DNA of 64,000 nt from positions 1 to 64,000 of the forward strand of contig NZ_PSRT01000011.1 of NCBI RefSeq assembly GCF_004212635.1. The letters are read 5' to 3'. Each line of letters begins with the position of its first letter. Position 1 is the first letter of the stretch. Below the pieces are notes generated by a model. That model made no database searches, was not told the origin of the DNA, and worked only from the letters and a program-made list of their open reading frames with translations. This DNA is from Bradyrhizobium genosp. SA-3. GTDB lineage: Bacteria > Pseudomonadota > Alphaproteobacteria > Rhizobiales > Xanthobacteraceae. The position numbers and the translations under genes were made by a program. Positions 10,099 to 20,255 of this stretch are shown one piece after another.

Positions 10099-11553
10099 CT
10101 AGCTCTCGGCGAGCGCTTTCTTCAGCTTTTGATAGTCGTCGCGAATTCGTCGCCAATCGGCATCTTGCTCGGGTCTTTCGTTGATGAACAGCGGTTCTCC
10201 GGGATGGGGTGTATCCTTGTTTTGGCGATATTGCTTGATCGCTTGCTCCGCAGACTCTCGCCCCAGCTTTCGCCCATTGTCCAGGTTGCTGTGATTCCAT
10301 TTGAAGTTGATGTGCCCGGGAACGTGAATTTCGACAACCGTGCCGTTCCATACGTCGTTTGAACTGTGAACTTGCGTATCTTTGGCCTTCTTAGTCTTCG
10401 CAGCGTCATTCTTCGAAGCTTCAGCTCTTGTTGTTTTTGAATTCTGGTCTTCCGCGCCGTTGCCCTTCGATGTGTCGCATTTTCGTTTGTCGTACCGGAC
10501 GTGGTATTTGAACAGCTTGACGTCATCTTCGCCAACCGAAGCTGCAAACAATTGGCAGAGATTTGCCAGCGCATCGTGAAGATTGTCTGGCTTTCGGATT
10601 TGTTTAGAATCGACAATCCGGCTAATCCATATTTCGTCGAGCTTTTGCCCTCTCACCTGGAGATCGAGCAATCCCTCGAAATTGACCGTGTCCACCAAGG
10701 CCCCTTCGCAGTAGGTCGTTCCATCGATCTCCACGGTTTCTTCGATGAAGGGAAGAGCCGAGCACGCGCATAAGGACTGTGCGGTGATAGGGCCGCCGTA
10801 CCTCTTCTTTATGCTTTCGTCGGTCTTGTTCAACACCGGCATCGGACGATTTGCGAAGTACGTGAGCTCGTGATGATCCAGGTCCCACGCGTTGTGAAAG
10901 ATCAGGGGTTTCTTCTCCGCGTCGTCGCGACCGGATGGGGACAGCCGGTCGAATTTGATTTTCTTCATGAACTCGCTCTCCGGGTAGTTTATTCTGGAGA
11001 GTCCGTTGAACTTGGATAGGTACATCAGGGATGTCAGATAGCGGATAAAGGGATTAGGAGCCATCACCTGGTTGAGTATCCATCGATTGAGATCTCCTTC
11101 GTCCAACCTCTTGAAGGATCTCCTTTCACCGGTCGGTAGTTGGTCCATCACAATGGATAGGGATTCCTGGACGTAATCGAACATCCTGTAGGGCTGCCAT
11201 TGAAAGTCCCTATAATTCTTGGGGTCACTAACGAATTTGTTGAATGCGTCTATGTTGCTGCGCCAATCCGGGCCGAACACGGTGTTTATCGGGAAGCGCC
11301 TGTACCCTTCATCATCTCGAAATACGCCATCTCTGAAGAATTCGTATGTTTCTTCGACCTTACCTTTAGCATTGGATTTGTCTGACTGGTTGTAGACGAC
11401 ACCGACCCATGCACCGATGCAAGACAAAGACCATACGTCGAACTTCAGGTCGGGCTGATTGGCAAGGGCCTCCAGAACCCCGATGTGCAGCCCCGCTGCC
11501 GGCCCACCTCCACCAAGCGTAATTGCTCTACGCGGCTCTCCGTTGGTTGGCAT
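10099..11553 (-). CDS. Patatin-like protein with substituted catalytic dyad
   Basis: This 484-residue protein opens with the patatin oxyanion-hole motif GGGGPAAGLHIGVLEAL. The usual nucleophile elbow GxSxG aligns with LSCIG (residues 43-47), so Cys45 occupies the serine position and the preceding Gly is Leu. The usual Asp of DGG/DGA aligns with Glu283 in YCEGALVD. The rest of the patatin core is present (ITAQSLCACSALPFI before the acidic motif). The C-terminal third is Lys/Asp-rich and low in complexity. Patatins are lipid acyl hydrolases; whether this one still acts is open. AAGGAG sits 7 bases before the ATG. It converges with the cyclase gene, leaving a 33-bp gap. Confidence 0.75.
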   Translation of the reverse strand: MPTNGEPRRAITLGGGGPAAGLHIGVLEALANQPDLKFDVWSLSCIGAWVGVVYNQSDKSNAKGKVEETYEFFRDGVFRDDEGYRRFPINTVFGPDWRSNIDAFNKFVSDPKNYRDFQWQPYRMFDYVQESLSIVMDQLPTGERRSFKRLDEGDLNRWILNQVMAPNPFIRYLTSLMYLSKFNGLSRINYPESEFMKKIKFDRLSPSGRDDAEKKPLIFHNAWDLDHHELTYFANRPMPVLNKTDESIKKRYGGPITAQSLCACSALPFIEETVEIDGTTYCEGALVDTVNFEGLLDLQVRGQKLDEIWISRIVDSKQIRKPDNLHDALANLCQLFAASVGEDDVKLFKYHVRYDKRKCDTSKGNGAEDQNSKTTRAEASKNDAAKTKKAKDTQVHSSNDVWNGTVVEIHVPGHINFKWNHSNLDNGRKLGRESAEQAIKQYRQNKDTPHPGEPLFINERPEQDADWRRIRDDYQKLKKALAES

Positions 11554-12329
11554 TTGAATACTCCTTACGCATTATCGTCGACGCTCCAATCAAGTTTAAA
11601 ATTCCGCAACGGTAGCAGATTAATTCCTTTTGAAACAATTGTGAAGCAGATCCTGTGAGCGGACAGGTTGTGATCGAAATCGAATATGGCAGCCGACCTG
11701 ACACAGACCGATGGCTCTCTTGTTGTTGGCGAACGATACAGTTTGGAGCGAGCTAGAGAACTTCGAGACCTTTCAAGAGAAAGAACATTTACCTGCCTTT
11801 CAAAGACGCGCCGGAGTATTTCGCAAGTGCAATCCTGAGTGGCTGCCAATGAACAATAATGAGTCCGCCTTATGCCGCGCTGTCCACGCAATGTGTCCGT
11901 CAGCCTCGGGCCAGGATCGGTGTTCTAGGCCTGCGAGGGGCTAGTCCGGTGCTGGTCTGGAAGCGGACGGTGCGCAGCTGTCACCGATGGACCGCTGCGG
12001 GTCACAACCGGTAAGGCTCGGCACATGATTTCTGCTTCGCTTCCAAGACCCGACATGTCGGCTCAAGCTGGAGCGTGGCGGTCGCCGCTGCCGCGGCCGC
12101 TGTGCCGATTGGTTGTCGGCCATCGCCTACTTGCCACGCGCATTACCGCGATACATGCCGGCGCCGCGCCGCATGATCTCCGCATATGCGATTTCTTTGC
12201 AGGCGAGCCGCGCACGCGCGGACGGACTGAGAAAATAGATATATCGCATCTGGTAGCCGTCGAGGGGCACCCCACGCGCCCTTTCCTGTGTGCTATAAGC
12301 TGCCCGTTTTGATGCCTCGGGTCGGACAA
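11554..12329. other. Intergenic with possible repeat remnant
   Basis: No gene recognised. Around 11988-12070, GGACCGCTGCGGGTCACAA resembles the start of the dispersed repeat family seen at 31. An open frame at 11711-11944 shows no family features. Confidence 0.4.
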
Positions 12330-13307
12330 ATGAGGCGGCGTCGATTTCTTGGTATGCTTGGTGTCGTGGCCATGTGGCCGCTCGTCGCCCGCGCGCAGCA
12401 ACGGGAGCGGATATCGACCATTGGATACTTGGGCGCAACTACGGCCTCGGCCCAGAGAAAATCTCTACCTGCTTTCTTGCAGCGACTGAGCGAGCTCGGT
12501 TGGCCCGAGGGGCGGAAGGTGGCTATCGAATATCGCTGGGCGGAGGCCAGCAACAAGCGCGCCGCCGAAATCGCGACTGAATTTGTGCGCAAGAAGGTCG
12601 ATATCATTGTCACTGCGGGAGCTGGACCCGTTATAGCGGCGAAACAGGCGACCTTGGACATCCCGATCGTCTTCGCGATATCGACCGACCCAGTTGGCAC
12701 CGGGCTTGTCGCCAGTCTGGCGCGACCAGGCGGAAACGTCACGGGGCTGTCGTATCAAGGGTCCGATCTAAGTGGTAAGAGACTGGAGCTAATTCGCGAG
12801 CTGGTCCCGAGTTTGCGCCGATTGGGAGTCCTCGCCAATCCCGGTAGTGCGGGAGCTGCGTTAGAGATGCGCGATGTGCAGAAGACGGCCAAGTCTGTTA
12901 ATCTCGAATTTGTCACACCTGAATTCCGTCGCGTGGAGGATATCGGGACCACCTTCAAAGCACTGAAAGGCAGGGTAGACGCTGTCTATGTGTGTGCTGA
13001 TCCGCTTGTAAATAACAACAGGGGTCGGATCGCCACGTTAGCGTTGGAGGCGCAGCTGCCGACTATCTATGGTGAGCGGGAGCACGTCGAAGAGGGAGGC
13101 CTGATATCTTATGGACCCAACCTCACTGACCTTTATCGCCGCGCTGCTGAGCTCGTCGACAAGGTTCTGCGTGGCAGGAAGCCGTCTGATCTTCCCGTGG
13201 AGCAGCCGACGAAATTTGATCTTGTGGTCAACCTTAAGACCGCCAAGATGCTGGGCATCGAAGTGCCGACGACGCTCGTCGCTCGCGCCGAGGAGGTGAT
13301 CGAGTGA
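12330..13307 (+). CDS. ABC transporter substrate-binding protein (pfam04392 type)
   Basis: A 325-residue exported protein of the ABC_sub_bind family. The N-terminus MRRRRFLGMLGVVAMWPLVA reads as a Tat/Sec signal with consecutive arginines, and YLGATTA begins the mature domain as in relatives. Typical family segments are DIIVTAGAG, FAISTDPVGTGLVASLARPG and GNVTGLS. These proteins bind small ligands, possibly tryptophan-like or other amino compounds, but most Bradyrhizobium members are orphans of unknown ligand. No permease or ATPase gene is adjacent, so this too is an orphan. ATG 12330 puts the arginines at the very N-terminus; ATG 12312 would add six residues. Confidence 0.85.
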   Translation: MRRRRFLGMLGVVAMWPLVARAQQRERISTIGYLGATTASAQRKSLPAFLQRLSELGWPEGRKVAIEYRWAEASNKRAAEIATEFVRKKVDIIVTAGAGPVIAAKQATLDIPIVFAISTDPVGTGLVASLARPGGNVTGLSYQGSDLSGKRLELIRELVPSLRRLGVLANPGSAGAALEMRDVQKTAKSVNLEFVTPEFRRVEDIGTTFKALKGRVDAVYVCADPLVNNNRGRIATLALEAQLPTIYGEREHVEEGGLISYGPNLTDLYRRAAELVDKVLRGRKPSDLPVEQPTKFDLVVNLKTAKMLGIEVPTTLVARAEEVIE

Positions 13308-13811
13308 AATGCTTGCTTGTTTGTTGCAGTGCACAGTCCGGAATTTGGCCCATCGCCTCAGTTCGCTGCCCGCAGCAATTGCGTCGCTTATTTAGCGAGC
13401 CGGCACGACCGACGACTTCGCGGTCAGCAGCCCGAGCCGTTTCAGATGCTTGAATCAACACTGCCAGCCGGCGCTCGAAGCGTTTAATCGTCTAAACGGC
13501 TGCTGTATGGTCTGGCCCTCTAGGAAGCTGGTGCACTGCTTCGAACAAATGCCAAAGCAATTGCGTCAGTTTTCGTAGTTCCTTGAGATGGGCGGATTTC
13601 AGCACGCGCTTGGTGTCGCTATTGTCTCATTGGGAAAGCGAGCTGAAGCATGTTGTTCATTCCGGACAAGATCGCCGTGAGGCGTCCAGCATAACTGCAG
13701 CAGCCGATTGTCCCGCAAGGCATCCTGGACGCGGCGCAGGAGAAGGCGGCGGCGATCACCAGGGGCCGATCTCGCGCCGGATTGGATCAAGATCGTCATC
13801 GCAATCGGGTT
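13308..13811. other. Intergenic, likely insertion-sequence debris
   Basis: No gene can be supported. The stretch leads directly into an IS66 transposase fragment, so part of it may be further remains of that element. Confidence 0.4.
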
Positions 13812-13945
13812 ACTTGCCTGCTCATTTGCCGCAGGTGGAGCTGATCATCGAATCTGAGAGCACGCTCTGCCCGTGCGGCTGCCGCGCGATGACGAAGATC
13901 GGCGAGGACGTCAGTAAACGCCTCGACGTGATCCCGGCGCAATGG
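13812..13945 (+). mobile_element. IS66-family transposase fragment
   Basis: About 43 residues match the N-terminal zinc-finger part of IS66 TnpC: LPAHLPQVE, then ESTLCPCGC (the CPxCG knuckle) and IGEDVSKRLDVIPAQ. The frame then leaves the family. No terminal repeats or accessory genes were seen, so only a fragment remains. Confidence 0.8.
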
Positions 13946-13975
13946 CCCGAAGTTTCTCCTAGCCGCGCCGCCCGA

Positions 13976-14335
13976 TCACCCGCAATTCCAGATCGGCCCG
14001 ATCGGCGTCCGCGTCCAACACGGCCCGAAGCTCCCGCCGTTGTAGCGGCCGCCGCCAAAGCCGGGACTGCCGAAATAGTGCCACTCGCCATCCCAACCGT
14101 AGTACTGAGGAACCGGGTCAATATACCAGTGGCGCCGGTCGGCGCGCGAGAGCCGACGCATCGCGTCCTTCTGCTTGTAGAGCGGAATGCTGTTAGTCAG
14201 CGGCTGGCGATAGCCTGGCAGGAAGCCGTAACCTTGCCAGACCGGCTTGGGCCGCTTTTGAATTGGCGCAGCGTTCGCGACGACCGGCAGCAGCGACACG
14301 ATGACAGTAGCAGTTAGACACACAAGGCGAGACAT
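13976..14335 (-). CDS. Small exported protein, unknown function
   Basis: The 119-residue product starts with a clear signal peptide (MSRLVCLTATVIVSLLP, cleavage likely after VANA). The mature part is rich in Tyr, Trp, Gly and Pro, with WHYFGSPGFGGGRYNGGSFG and a C-terminal GPIWNCG. This composition is common in small secreted proteins of Bradyrhizobium of unknown role. ATG 14335 was chosen because it starts the signal peptide; the frame is open to 14371. It overlaps nothing and follows the IS66 fragment on the opposite strand. Confidence 0.65.
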   Translation of the reverse strand: MSRLVCLTATVIVSLLPVVANAAPIQKRPKPVWQGYGFLPGYRQPLTNSIPLYKQKDAMRRLSRADRRHWYIDPVPQYYGWDGEWHYFGSPGFGGGRYNGGSFGPCWTRTPIGPIWNCG

Positions 14336-14419
14336 GGATCGACAATAGTCGGTCGGTTGCGCGGAGGCCATTCAAATTTGGGTGCAGAGTTCTGCGCAAT
14401 TTTGCGCAGAATTTTTCTC

Positions 14420-14852
14420 TTAGCTGATCACGCCCTTCCTGATCAGGAAGCACCCATATCCCCTGCTGTCACCCGCCTGCACGACGCCGAAGCCCGAAGC
14501 CGCCGCGCGATAAAAATCCGGACGCGAGAGCTTGCCGGGACTGATGGCGCGGCCGACCGAGCGCTCGAACTCGGCCAGCACCGTGCGCTGCGTCCGGGCA
14601 CACGGTCGGGATCGTCGACCGGCATCATCACGCACACGGATCGACGACATCGTCGAGCGGATAGAGCGTTAGGATGGCGCGGACGGTCCTCTCCATGACT
14701 CATGCCCGGCAGCTGGATCAGGCGCTCCGAGCAGAGTCGCCGCGACAATGCGGGTGGTTGGCGTCGACCACCACGAGGCAGTCGCCATGGCCCATGGGGG
14801 CGAGCAGCCAGAGCAGCTCGGGCGCTAGGATCGTATTGATCGATTTCAGCAT
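14420..14852 (-). pseudogene. RbsD/FucU family pseudogene
   Basis: Read on the minus strand, the first frame gives MLKSINTILAPELLWLLAPM and GHGDCLVVVDANHP, the exact N-terminal signature of RbsD/FucU (sugar mutarotase) proteins, including the GHGD motif. It then hits a stop. Later family segments recur in other frames: RLIQLPGM, VRAILTLYPLDDVVDP, VMMPVDDP, and finally TVLAEFERSV with FYRAAASGFGVV and RKGVIS at the C-terminus. All segments are in the right order over the right length (about 145 codons), so this is one gene broken by several frameshifts. GGGAGGA lies upstream of the old start. RbsD/FucU enzymes interconvert anomers of ribose or fucose; a sugar operon was presumably once present. 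Confidence 0.8.
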
Positions 14853-14958
14853 GTGACGAACTATCCTCCCAATCGATCGCTTACGTTTGTCTCCCTAACC
14901 CTTCGCCATCATCAGACACCGCGGGCCAGAACACTCCAAACTGTCGTTCATCGGTGGC

Positions 14959-14991
14959 AAAAAAAGCCCGGCCTCATTTCGATGGCCGGGC
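14959..14991 (-). terminator. Intrinsic terminator, minus strand
   Basis: GCCCGGCC and GGCCGGGC form an 8-bp stem with a 10-base loop. On the minus strand the hairpin is followed by seven T. It comes right after conserved motif copy A, which lies just upstream on the same strand. Confidence 0.7.
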
Positions 14992-15010
14992 CGAAGTCTG
15001 TCGTCGACAG

Positions 15011-15060
15011 AGGGAGAACTGCCGACGGTTATTTGCGGCAAAACGTTCACCGCAAATTCT
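15011..15060 (-). repeat. Short conserved motif, copy A
   Basis: One of three related stretches in the window (with 28501-28562 and 34543-34602) sharing GCCGACGGTT and, 25-30 bases on, a C-G-C-C/A-G-A-A-A-T block. In the minus-strand reading all share a frame with N-V-L/I followed by hydrophobic residues, so they may be the tails of a small protein family or of a small RNA. Confidence 0.45.
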
Positions 15061-15702
15061 AATTGCGAAAGGATCAATGATCGGAGAAATCTGGCGTCAT
15101 TTTTTTATCAGACGATATTGATGTGCGGCTCAACACTGGCTCGCACAAACCTTGAAGTGTGTATTGTCCGTTGTCCTGAGGATCATCAAAGTCATACTGA
15201 CTAATGAGCGGCGCCGAACAGGGACGATCCGCGGTTGTTAGAACGGCGTCAACGTGCCGGCCGCACAGCGCAGTAACCCAGCATTTCCTGGGCTGGGACG
15301 AAGTACGTTGTTGTTCGCATGCGAGCACTCGGAGCCCGTTCGCGCGATCCCACAGGCGGGGATTGGGGCCGTGTCGCCCTCTGCTGTACACACATCGACC
15401 GCATTGGTATCATCGTCTCACCGGTGGCAGCAAACAGCGGGCCGGTCCGATTTGCCGGGCATCCTCGTCAGCTACTTCGCAATGGTACAACGTGACGCCA
15501 CGTGCGATTCAAGGCCTTTTAGCTCATCCGCATAAAATTCAAGCCGCCGATCTCTCACAGGCAGCTGAGGGATCCGCCAGCGGTCGACGTGCGTGTCGCA
15601 TTCTGTTTTTGAATGGGCTTGTACACGTGAGCGCTCAAGGCACATTGCACGTCATATTTTGTGTGATGTCGTATGTGTTCGTCTTTTCCAGAAGATCACG
15701 TG
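15061..15702. other. Intergenic, nothing recognised
   Basis: Overlapping open frames exist on both strands without family features. No repeat or regulatory element was identified. Confidence 0.4.
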
Positions 15703-15988
15703 GTTTCTAAGTGGCGACCATGGTCATCATTTTGGAAGCTACTTGTTGGCTATCCGAATAGCATGGCCAGCGTCGACGATCTCAAACTCGAGATGGTCAT
15801 TCCGGCCAAGAGCGGACAGGATTGGTCCGAGCGCACCAGGCTACTTGCCGCGCGGATGCCCGATCTGAGCATCTTTACAATGGGGCTTGTGGAACTGCGG
15901 CTCATTCGGCTGGTCCGTCACAGTGAAATGCCGAGCGGTATTGGCCAACATGGAAAGCCACTCTCCTGTGGTCGAGAGCATTGTCTGA
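15703..15988 (+). pseudogene. Winged-helix-like hypothetical, frameshifted paralog of 44980-45378
   Basis: SKWRPWSSFWKLLVGYPNSM and SGQDWSERTRLLAARMPDLS parallel SRWRARVSFQLSILKILAGQ and the MKRIASRAPQLDVFGQRLIE region of the gene at 44980. After GLVE the frame shifts near 15900. The matching C-terminal part (GWSVTVKCRAVLANMES) resumes in another frame and ends at TGA 15988. The old start codon position reads GTT. It is therefore a decayed copy of a small Bradyrhizobium protein family with a winged-helix-like pattern and unknown role. Confidence 0.65.
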
Positions 15989-16341
15989 CGATGCAGATGT
16001 TATGGAGCGCGAGCGTGCTGGCGTTCTTCGCGGACTCCCACCGACGGCGCCGAATCCGCGTTGGTGAGCAGGGGCAAGATCGGCGTGGAGGCGCCGTCCA
16101 CGTCCTGGATTGCCTGGATTTCGCGCGCGGCTAATCCATTCTCCACACAGACCACTACAGTAACGAAGCTTTGGACCAGAAAGGTCGTGTTTTTGATACG
16201 CTGTGCCCACGCTCAAATGTTTGGAGCAAACACGCTGCTAACGAGCGCAAACTGCAAGTCGAATTGTGTCAGCCGGATCGCGATGGGCGCGAGCTGCTCA
16301 CAGTTCTATTTTGCTTGCCTGGGATTTCGAAGGGCAGCTGA
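15989..16341 (+). other. Possible upstream part of the C48 effector remnant
   Basis: An open frame runs to a TGA at 16339, including DRDGRELLTVLFCLPGIS, which faintly recalls the region before the catalytic His in Ulp1-type effectors. The match is too weak to call. Nothing else is seen. Confidence 0.3.
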
Positions 16342-16671
16342 TGCGCGTCGCGCTGGTCAAGCCGCGGAGGTGTCGAAGGAGGGAAGGAGGCGGTCGTTGA
16401 TCGTAGGGACCGGCAACGGCCGGTCGCCTATCATTACGACTCCATCCGGGGATACAATGACGCGCGCGCAGCAAGGCTCGCCAACCGGCTGGGCCTCAGC
16501 TTCAGTCCAGCCGACATGGCCAAGCAGCAGAACAGCTATGATTGCGGCGTTTTTGTCGTGGACGGCACGCGCGCGCTGCTCAGGGGATTGGCAACAGGTA
16601 AGCCAGACCCGCTGAACCTCAAGAATCTCGGCGTCAGCCGGCCGGCACTGCAAAACCGGCTAAGGAGCTGA
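16342..16671 (+). pseudogene. C48 SUMO-protease effector remnant (NopD/XopD type)
   Basis: The C-terminal part of a Ulp1/SENP-type cysteine protease is plain. VVDRRDRQRPVAYHYDS carries the catalytic Asp, AKQQNSYDCGVFVVDGTRAL carries the oxyanion Gln and the catalytic Cys, and LNLKNLGVSRPALQNRLRS is the tail. The catalytic His of the HWSLL motif is missing: the sequence just before reads RWSSRGG after a stop, so the N-terminal region is lost or frameshifted. NopD of Bradyrhizobium and Bel2-5 of B. elkanii are type III effectors of this class, which cut SUMO from plant proteins and affect nodulation. No tts box was found upstream. The fragment cannot encode an active enzyme as it stands. Confidence 0.8.
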
Positions 16672-17689
16672 GGTCGGCTCGTGCCGATGGAATTGATTGG
16701 AGCGGCTCTCGCCGATGCCGGCGCCAAGCCAGTATGGCTGGTGACCGCCGGCGTGGATGTCGACGGGCGGGACGCGCAATGCGCATTTGGTGCGGCAAGA
16801 AACGCCCCGTTCTATCGCCGGGGTACGCCAACCATCAACTATCACCACCAGCTGCGTGGTCTCGATCATTCTGCACGGTTCCCTTTGATGTTCAACCTCT
16901 TCTGCTCTCCTCTTCGAGCTCATATTCGATGTTGGGGATCACCACAGAAGTTCCGATAACAACCTCCTGGCCATTCCCATTCCCAATCTCGATGACAAAC
17001 CGCTTGCTTCTCGAACAAGGACGAAGCAGGGCGGCCAGCGCCGAGCCGCGATCACCTTCCAGCCGAGCGCCAAGGCTCGGGAGGGCATAGCCAAGTTGGG
17101 CTCAAGACCGACGCCTTCCGCATTGCGCCGTGGCAGCACCTAAAAGGCAATTCCTTTGCGGAGTTGGCGCAATGCGCTGCGCAAAATCGACACGTCTGAT
17201 TTTCTCTCGATCATGCGGGCAGGTGAATGGTCACCGTCCGGTCAAGGAAAGCATCGACATTAAAGCGCGCGATGCGGATCGCCTCCGCACTGCAGACGCG
17301 GTTTTGATATCTGTGGAACACGACCGGCGGACCGTTCCAGCAGGAACGGCGATCGCGTCGTGAGCCTGGGACGGATGTTGTTCCAGGTTTGATGGGTCTG
17401 GTTGATATGTGAATGCAAATCAGGAAGGCAATTGGATCCGATGTGGCTATTTCCGCGAGGGCCGTCCCGAGGGGGCAAAACTCGATCTCGTGCTCCTCAT
17501 GGCAAGCGAGTTTTTGTACGAGACGCTCAGATCTGTAGCCGGGATGGCACACTAAGCGGAGGCGGCAAGATCGTGGATCGCTGCGTACGATGTTTACTGG
17601 CGCAAAAATGCCGATCTGCCGGTACAATCCCGGGCAAGGGGTATGCTCGAGCCGTCGTTCGCGCTTACCTAGTCGGATAGAGGTTCAAC
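16672..17689. other. Intergenic, unrecognised remnants
   Basis: About 1 kb with conflicting short frames on both strands. A minus-strand stretch near 17470-17560 has a faint likeness to a CoA-transferase segment but not enough to annotate. No mobile-element ends were seen. Confidence 0.4.
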
Positions 17690-17866
17690 ATGAATCATGC
17701 GGCTGGGAACCGCTATGAAGTATCAAGAATGACAGATGAACAGCGCGAGTTGGCGCGGTGCAGGCAAGAAATAGTGCGTCTCAAAGAGCTGGTTGTGCAG
17801 CTTTCTGAGCTCGTCCTGCGCAATGTCGCGGAAAATGCCGAGGGCCGAAAGTCGCAATGCGGGTGA
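17690..17866 (+). CDS. 58-residue coiled-coil-like small protein
   Basis: ATG 17690 is preceded by AGAGG 5 bases upstream and opens a 58-codon frame. The middle (DEQRELARCRQEIVRLKELV followed by VQLSELVLRN) has a leucine/isoleucine heptad pattern typical of a short dimerising helix, flanked by polar ends. Codon use looks coding, and similar short proteins occur in symbiosis islands, but I cannot name a family. It stands alone amid remnants. It could be a real small regulator or adaptor, or a fragment of a longer lost gene. Confidence 0.45.
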   Translation: MNHAAGNRYEVSRMTDEQRELARCRQEIVRLKELVVQLSELVLRNVAENAEGRKSQCG

Positions 17867-18491
17867 CGCGCTCGGCGGTATATCGAATGATCAGTCGACA
17901 GACGAGGAACGGTAGACAAAAGCCATTGTAATCCGCAGCGCGGCGTCCCCGGGGGTAGAGGGACCGGCCCCGCCTTGTTCTCCATGGGCCGGACAGTAAT
18001 CTCAGGTCGAAGCTCTTCGTGGATCAACGGGCACGAGCGACGTGTCGCACGGAAGCATGTGGGACTACAAGTTGTCGAACAGTCGCCTCATCTGCCGACC
18101 GCTCAAAGATTTGCATTAGTCAAGCCTGATAAGCTCCATTGAGTCCAAGCCGTGAGGCCTTCCTGCAGGAGCGGGCTGTGCATCGATCGGAAGTAAAGAT
18201 AAAACGATCAGCTATGTATGCGATGCTCGCTTTAGGCCGATGGCGAGCTTTGATATCTCTGCCGGATCGCCAAACCCGCTGGCGCCGATCTCGCTAATCT
18301 TCTTTGCCACGATTTCGGCGATAAGGTCGTCTCGATCAACCAGGCAAAAGCGAGCGCAGGGACCTTGCATAGGCCGAGCTCAGACATTCAATCTCTTCCG
18401 GCCGCAACTTGCTGCCCTGGAGCACTCGATCAATCGGCGTTAATCACCGCCCCGGGAACACGCCAGCTTTGATGCGTCGGACCAAGATGCG
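17867..18491. other. Intergenic, nothing recognised
   Basis: This is the region downstream of the LivK-type gene. No terminator hairpin with a T-run or credible open frame was found. Confidence 0.4.
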
Positions 18492-19610
18492 TCAGAATGC
18501 GCTCGGGTTAGTCTCGCTATAGCCGCCCTTGTCGTCCCACCTATAAACGACATAGTCGAGCTGCTTGATGTCACCCTTGGCATCGTATTCCAGTTTGCCG
18601 ATCACCGTGTCCCAGGAGCCCGCTTTGATCGTGTCCATCACCTTCCTCGGATCGGTGGTGCCGACTTTGGTTGCGGCTTGCGTCCAGACCTGGACAGCAG
18701 CGTAAGTATAGAGCGTGTAGCCTTCGGGGTCGATATTCCTGGACCTGAATGTATTGACGATCGCAGCCGCCGTCGGTTTTTTGCGCGGGTCGGGGCCGAA
18801 GGTGAAGAGCGTGCCTGCTCCAGCCGCGCCGGTGATGGAGGCATATTCCTTGTCAGCCAACGCGTCGCCCGACATCAGCACGGTCTTCAGGCCCTGATCG
18901 CGCATCTGGCGCAAGATAAGGCCCGCTTCCTGGTGATAGCCACCGACATAGACGAGATCGATATTGTCTCGCTTCAGGCGCGAGACGATCGCATTGAAGT
19001 CCTTGTCGCCCTTGTTATAGGACTCGTACATCTTCTCGATGATGCCGGCCTTGTTGAGGGACTTCTTCGTCTCCTCGGCAAGCCCCTTACCATAAGTGGT
19101 CTTGTCATTCAGAATGGCGATGTTCTTGCCGTTGAAGTGCTTCTTAATGTACTGGGAGGCAACCTGGCCCTGCTGGTCGTCGCGGCCGCAGACGCGCGCC
19201 ACGTTCCATAGCTTGCGCTCGGTGAATAGCGGGTTGGTCGAAGCCGGCGTGATCTGCAGCACGCCGCCATCCGCATAGGCTTCCGAGGCAGGGATCGATG
19301 ACGAAGAACAAAAGTGACCGGCAACGAATGGGATCTTGGCGGCGGCGACCTTCTCCGCTACCGATCGCGCCTGCTTGGGATCGCAGCCATCATCCTCGAC
19401 GTCGAGGGCGATCTTCTTGCCGAGTACGCCGCCGGAAGCGTTGATCTGCTCCACCGCCATCTCTGCGCCGTTCTTCATTTGCCGCCCGAAGGCGGACTCG
19501 CTCCCGGTTATCGGTCCAGCGACGGCGATGGTGATGTCCTCCGCCAATGCCGCGCTGGACAGCACAATCGCTGCTCCAAGTGCAAAGCCGATCAGCTTGA
19601 GCGATTTCAT
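18492..19610 (-). CDS. Branched-chain amino-acid-type ABC substrate-binding protein
   Basis: The 372-residue product has a signal peptide (MKSLKLIGFALGAAIVLSSA, cleavage near ALAE) followed by a periplasmic binding fold of the LivK type: ITIAVAGPITGSESAFGRQM, GAEMAVEQINASGGV, VEDDGCDPKQA and FVAGHFCSSSSIPAS. The last two are the usual ligand-contact regions, including the double-serine turn. It should capture a branched-chain or related amino acid, or an amide, in the periplasm and hand it to a Liv-type permease. No permease or ATPase gene lies nearby, so it must work with a transporter elsewhere. I chose ATG 19610, with GAGG 8 bases upstream, over the longer frame to 19709, because it starts the signal peptide. 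Confidence 0.9.
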   Translation of the reverse strand: MKSLKLIGFALGAAIVLSSAALAEDITIAVAGPITGSESAFGRQMKNGAEMAVEQINASGGVLGKKIALDVEDDGCDPKQARSVAEKVAAAKIPFVAGHFCSSSSIPASEAYADGGVLQITPASTNPLFTERKLWNVARVCGRDDQQGQVASQYIKKHFNGKNIAILNDKTTYGKGLAEETKKSLNKAGIIEKMYESYNKGDKDFNAIVSRLKRDNIDLVYVGGYHQEAGLILRQMRDQGLKTVLMSGDALADKEYASITGAAGAGTLFTFGPDPRKKPTAAAIVNTFRSRNIDPEGYTLYTYAAVQVWTQAATKVGTTDPRKVMDTIKAGSWDTVIGKLEYDAKGDIKQLDYVVYRWDDKGGYSETNPSAF

Positions 19611-20089
19611 GGCGTGGTCCTCACAGGGTAAACGCAGCGGCGAGTAAGATCGAGCAGAGCAAAGCGCCCGGCGGCGGTCAGTGCCAGGAGCAGCCGGAGA
19701 TAAAGTCATGGTCGCACATCAAACCCCTTCGATTGCACTGCCATGAGGGAGCGGGAGCCCACCTCGACATGGTGAGAAAACGGACCGCCTCGCCGAAACA
19801 TACAACTGTTCGGGGCACTATCGGCCGGCAGCTCATCCCTCGAGAATAATACATGCACATTTGCCGATGTCGTTCCAGCAGGACGACGAGCGGGGGCGCA
19901 TGCGCAAAGAAAGACCGTATGAACAAGCAATGTTAACGTAGGACGCGTTCGTCCCGTCTCAGCTTCGTAGCGCATTGCTAATCGCATACCGGCCCGCCAG
20001 TCAACGCATAGGGTTAGATGGACACTAGCCGAATCCCGCGTCTATGAAAGAGCGAGGTCAGTCCGTAACGTACACAGCTCGCAGCTTCT
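19611..20089. other. Intergenic, nothing recognised
   Basis: This is the 5' region of the LivK-type gene and the approach to an IS630 fragment. A Fur-, FixK- or tts-type site was looked for by eye and not found. Confidence 0.4.
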
Positions 20090-20182
20090 GAAACCCGCCG
20101 GCTGGCCGAGAACGACCTCAAGCCGTGGCGCAGGGGCATGTGGTACATTCCCCATGTCGACGGCGAATACGTTGTCCGTATG
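20090..20182 (+). mobile_element. IS630-type transposase fragment
   Basis: Thirty-one codons (ETRRLAENDLKPWRRGMWYI, then PHVDGEYVVRM) match the N-terminal/linker region of IS630-family transposases, in which LKPWRK.MW.IP..D.E. is well conserved. Nothing before or after continues the match. Confidence 0.65.
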
Positions 20183-20255
20183 CAAACGGCAAGCCGAGGT
20201 CGTCAGTTGGCGCCGCTCAATGGCAAAGCGCAGATCACATCTTCGCCCACGATCT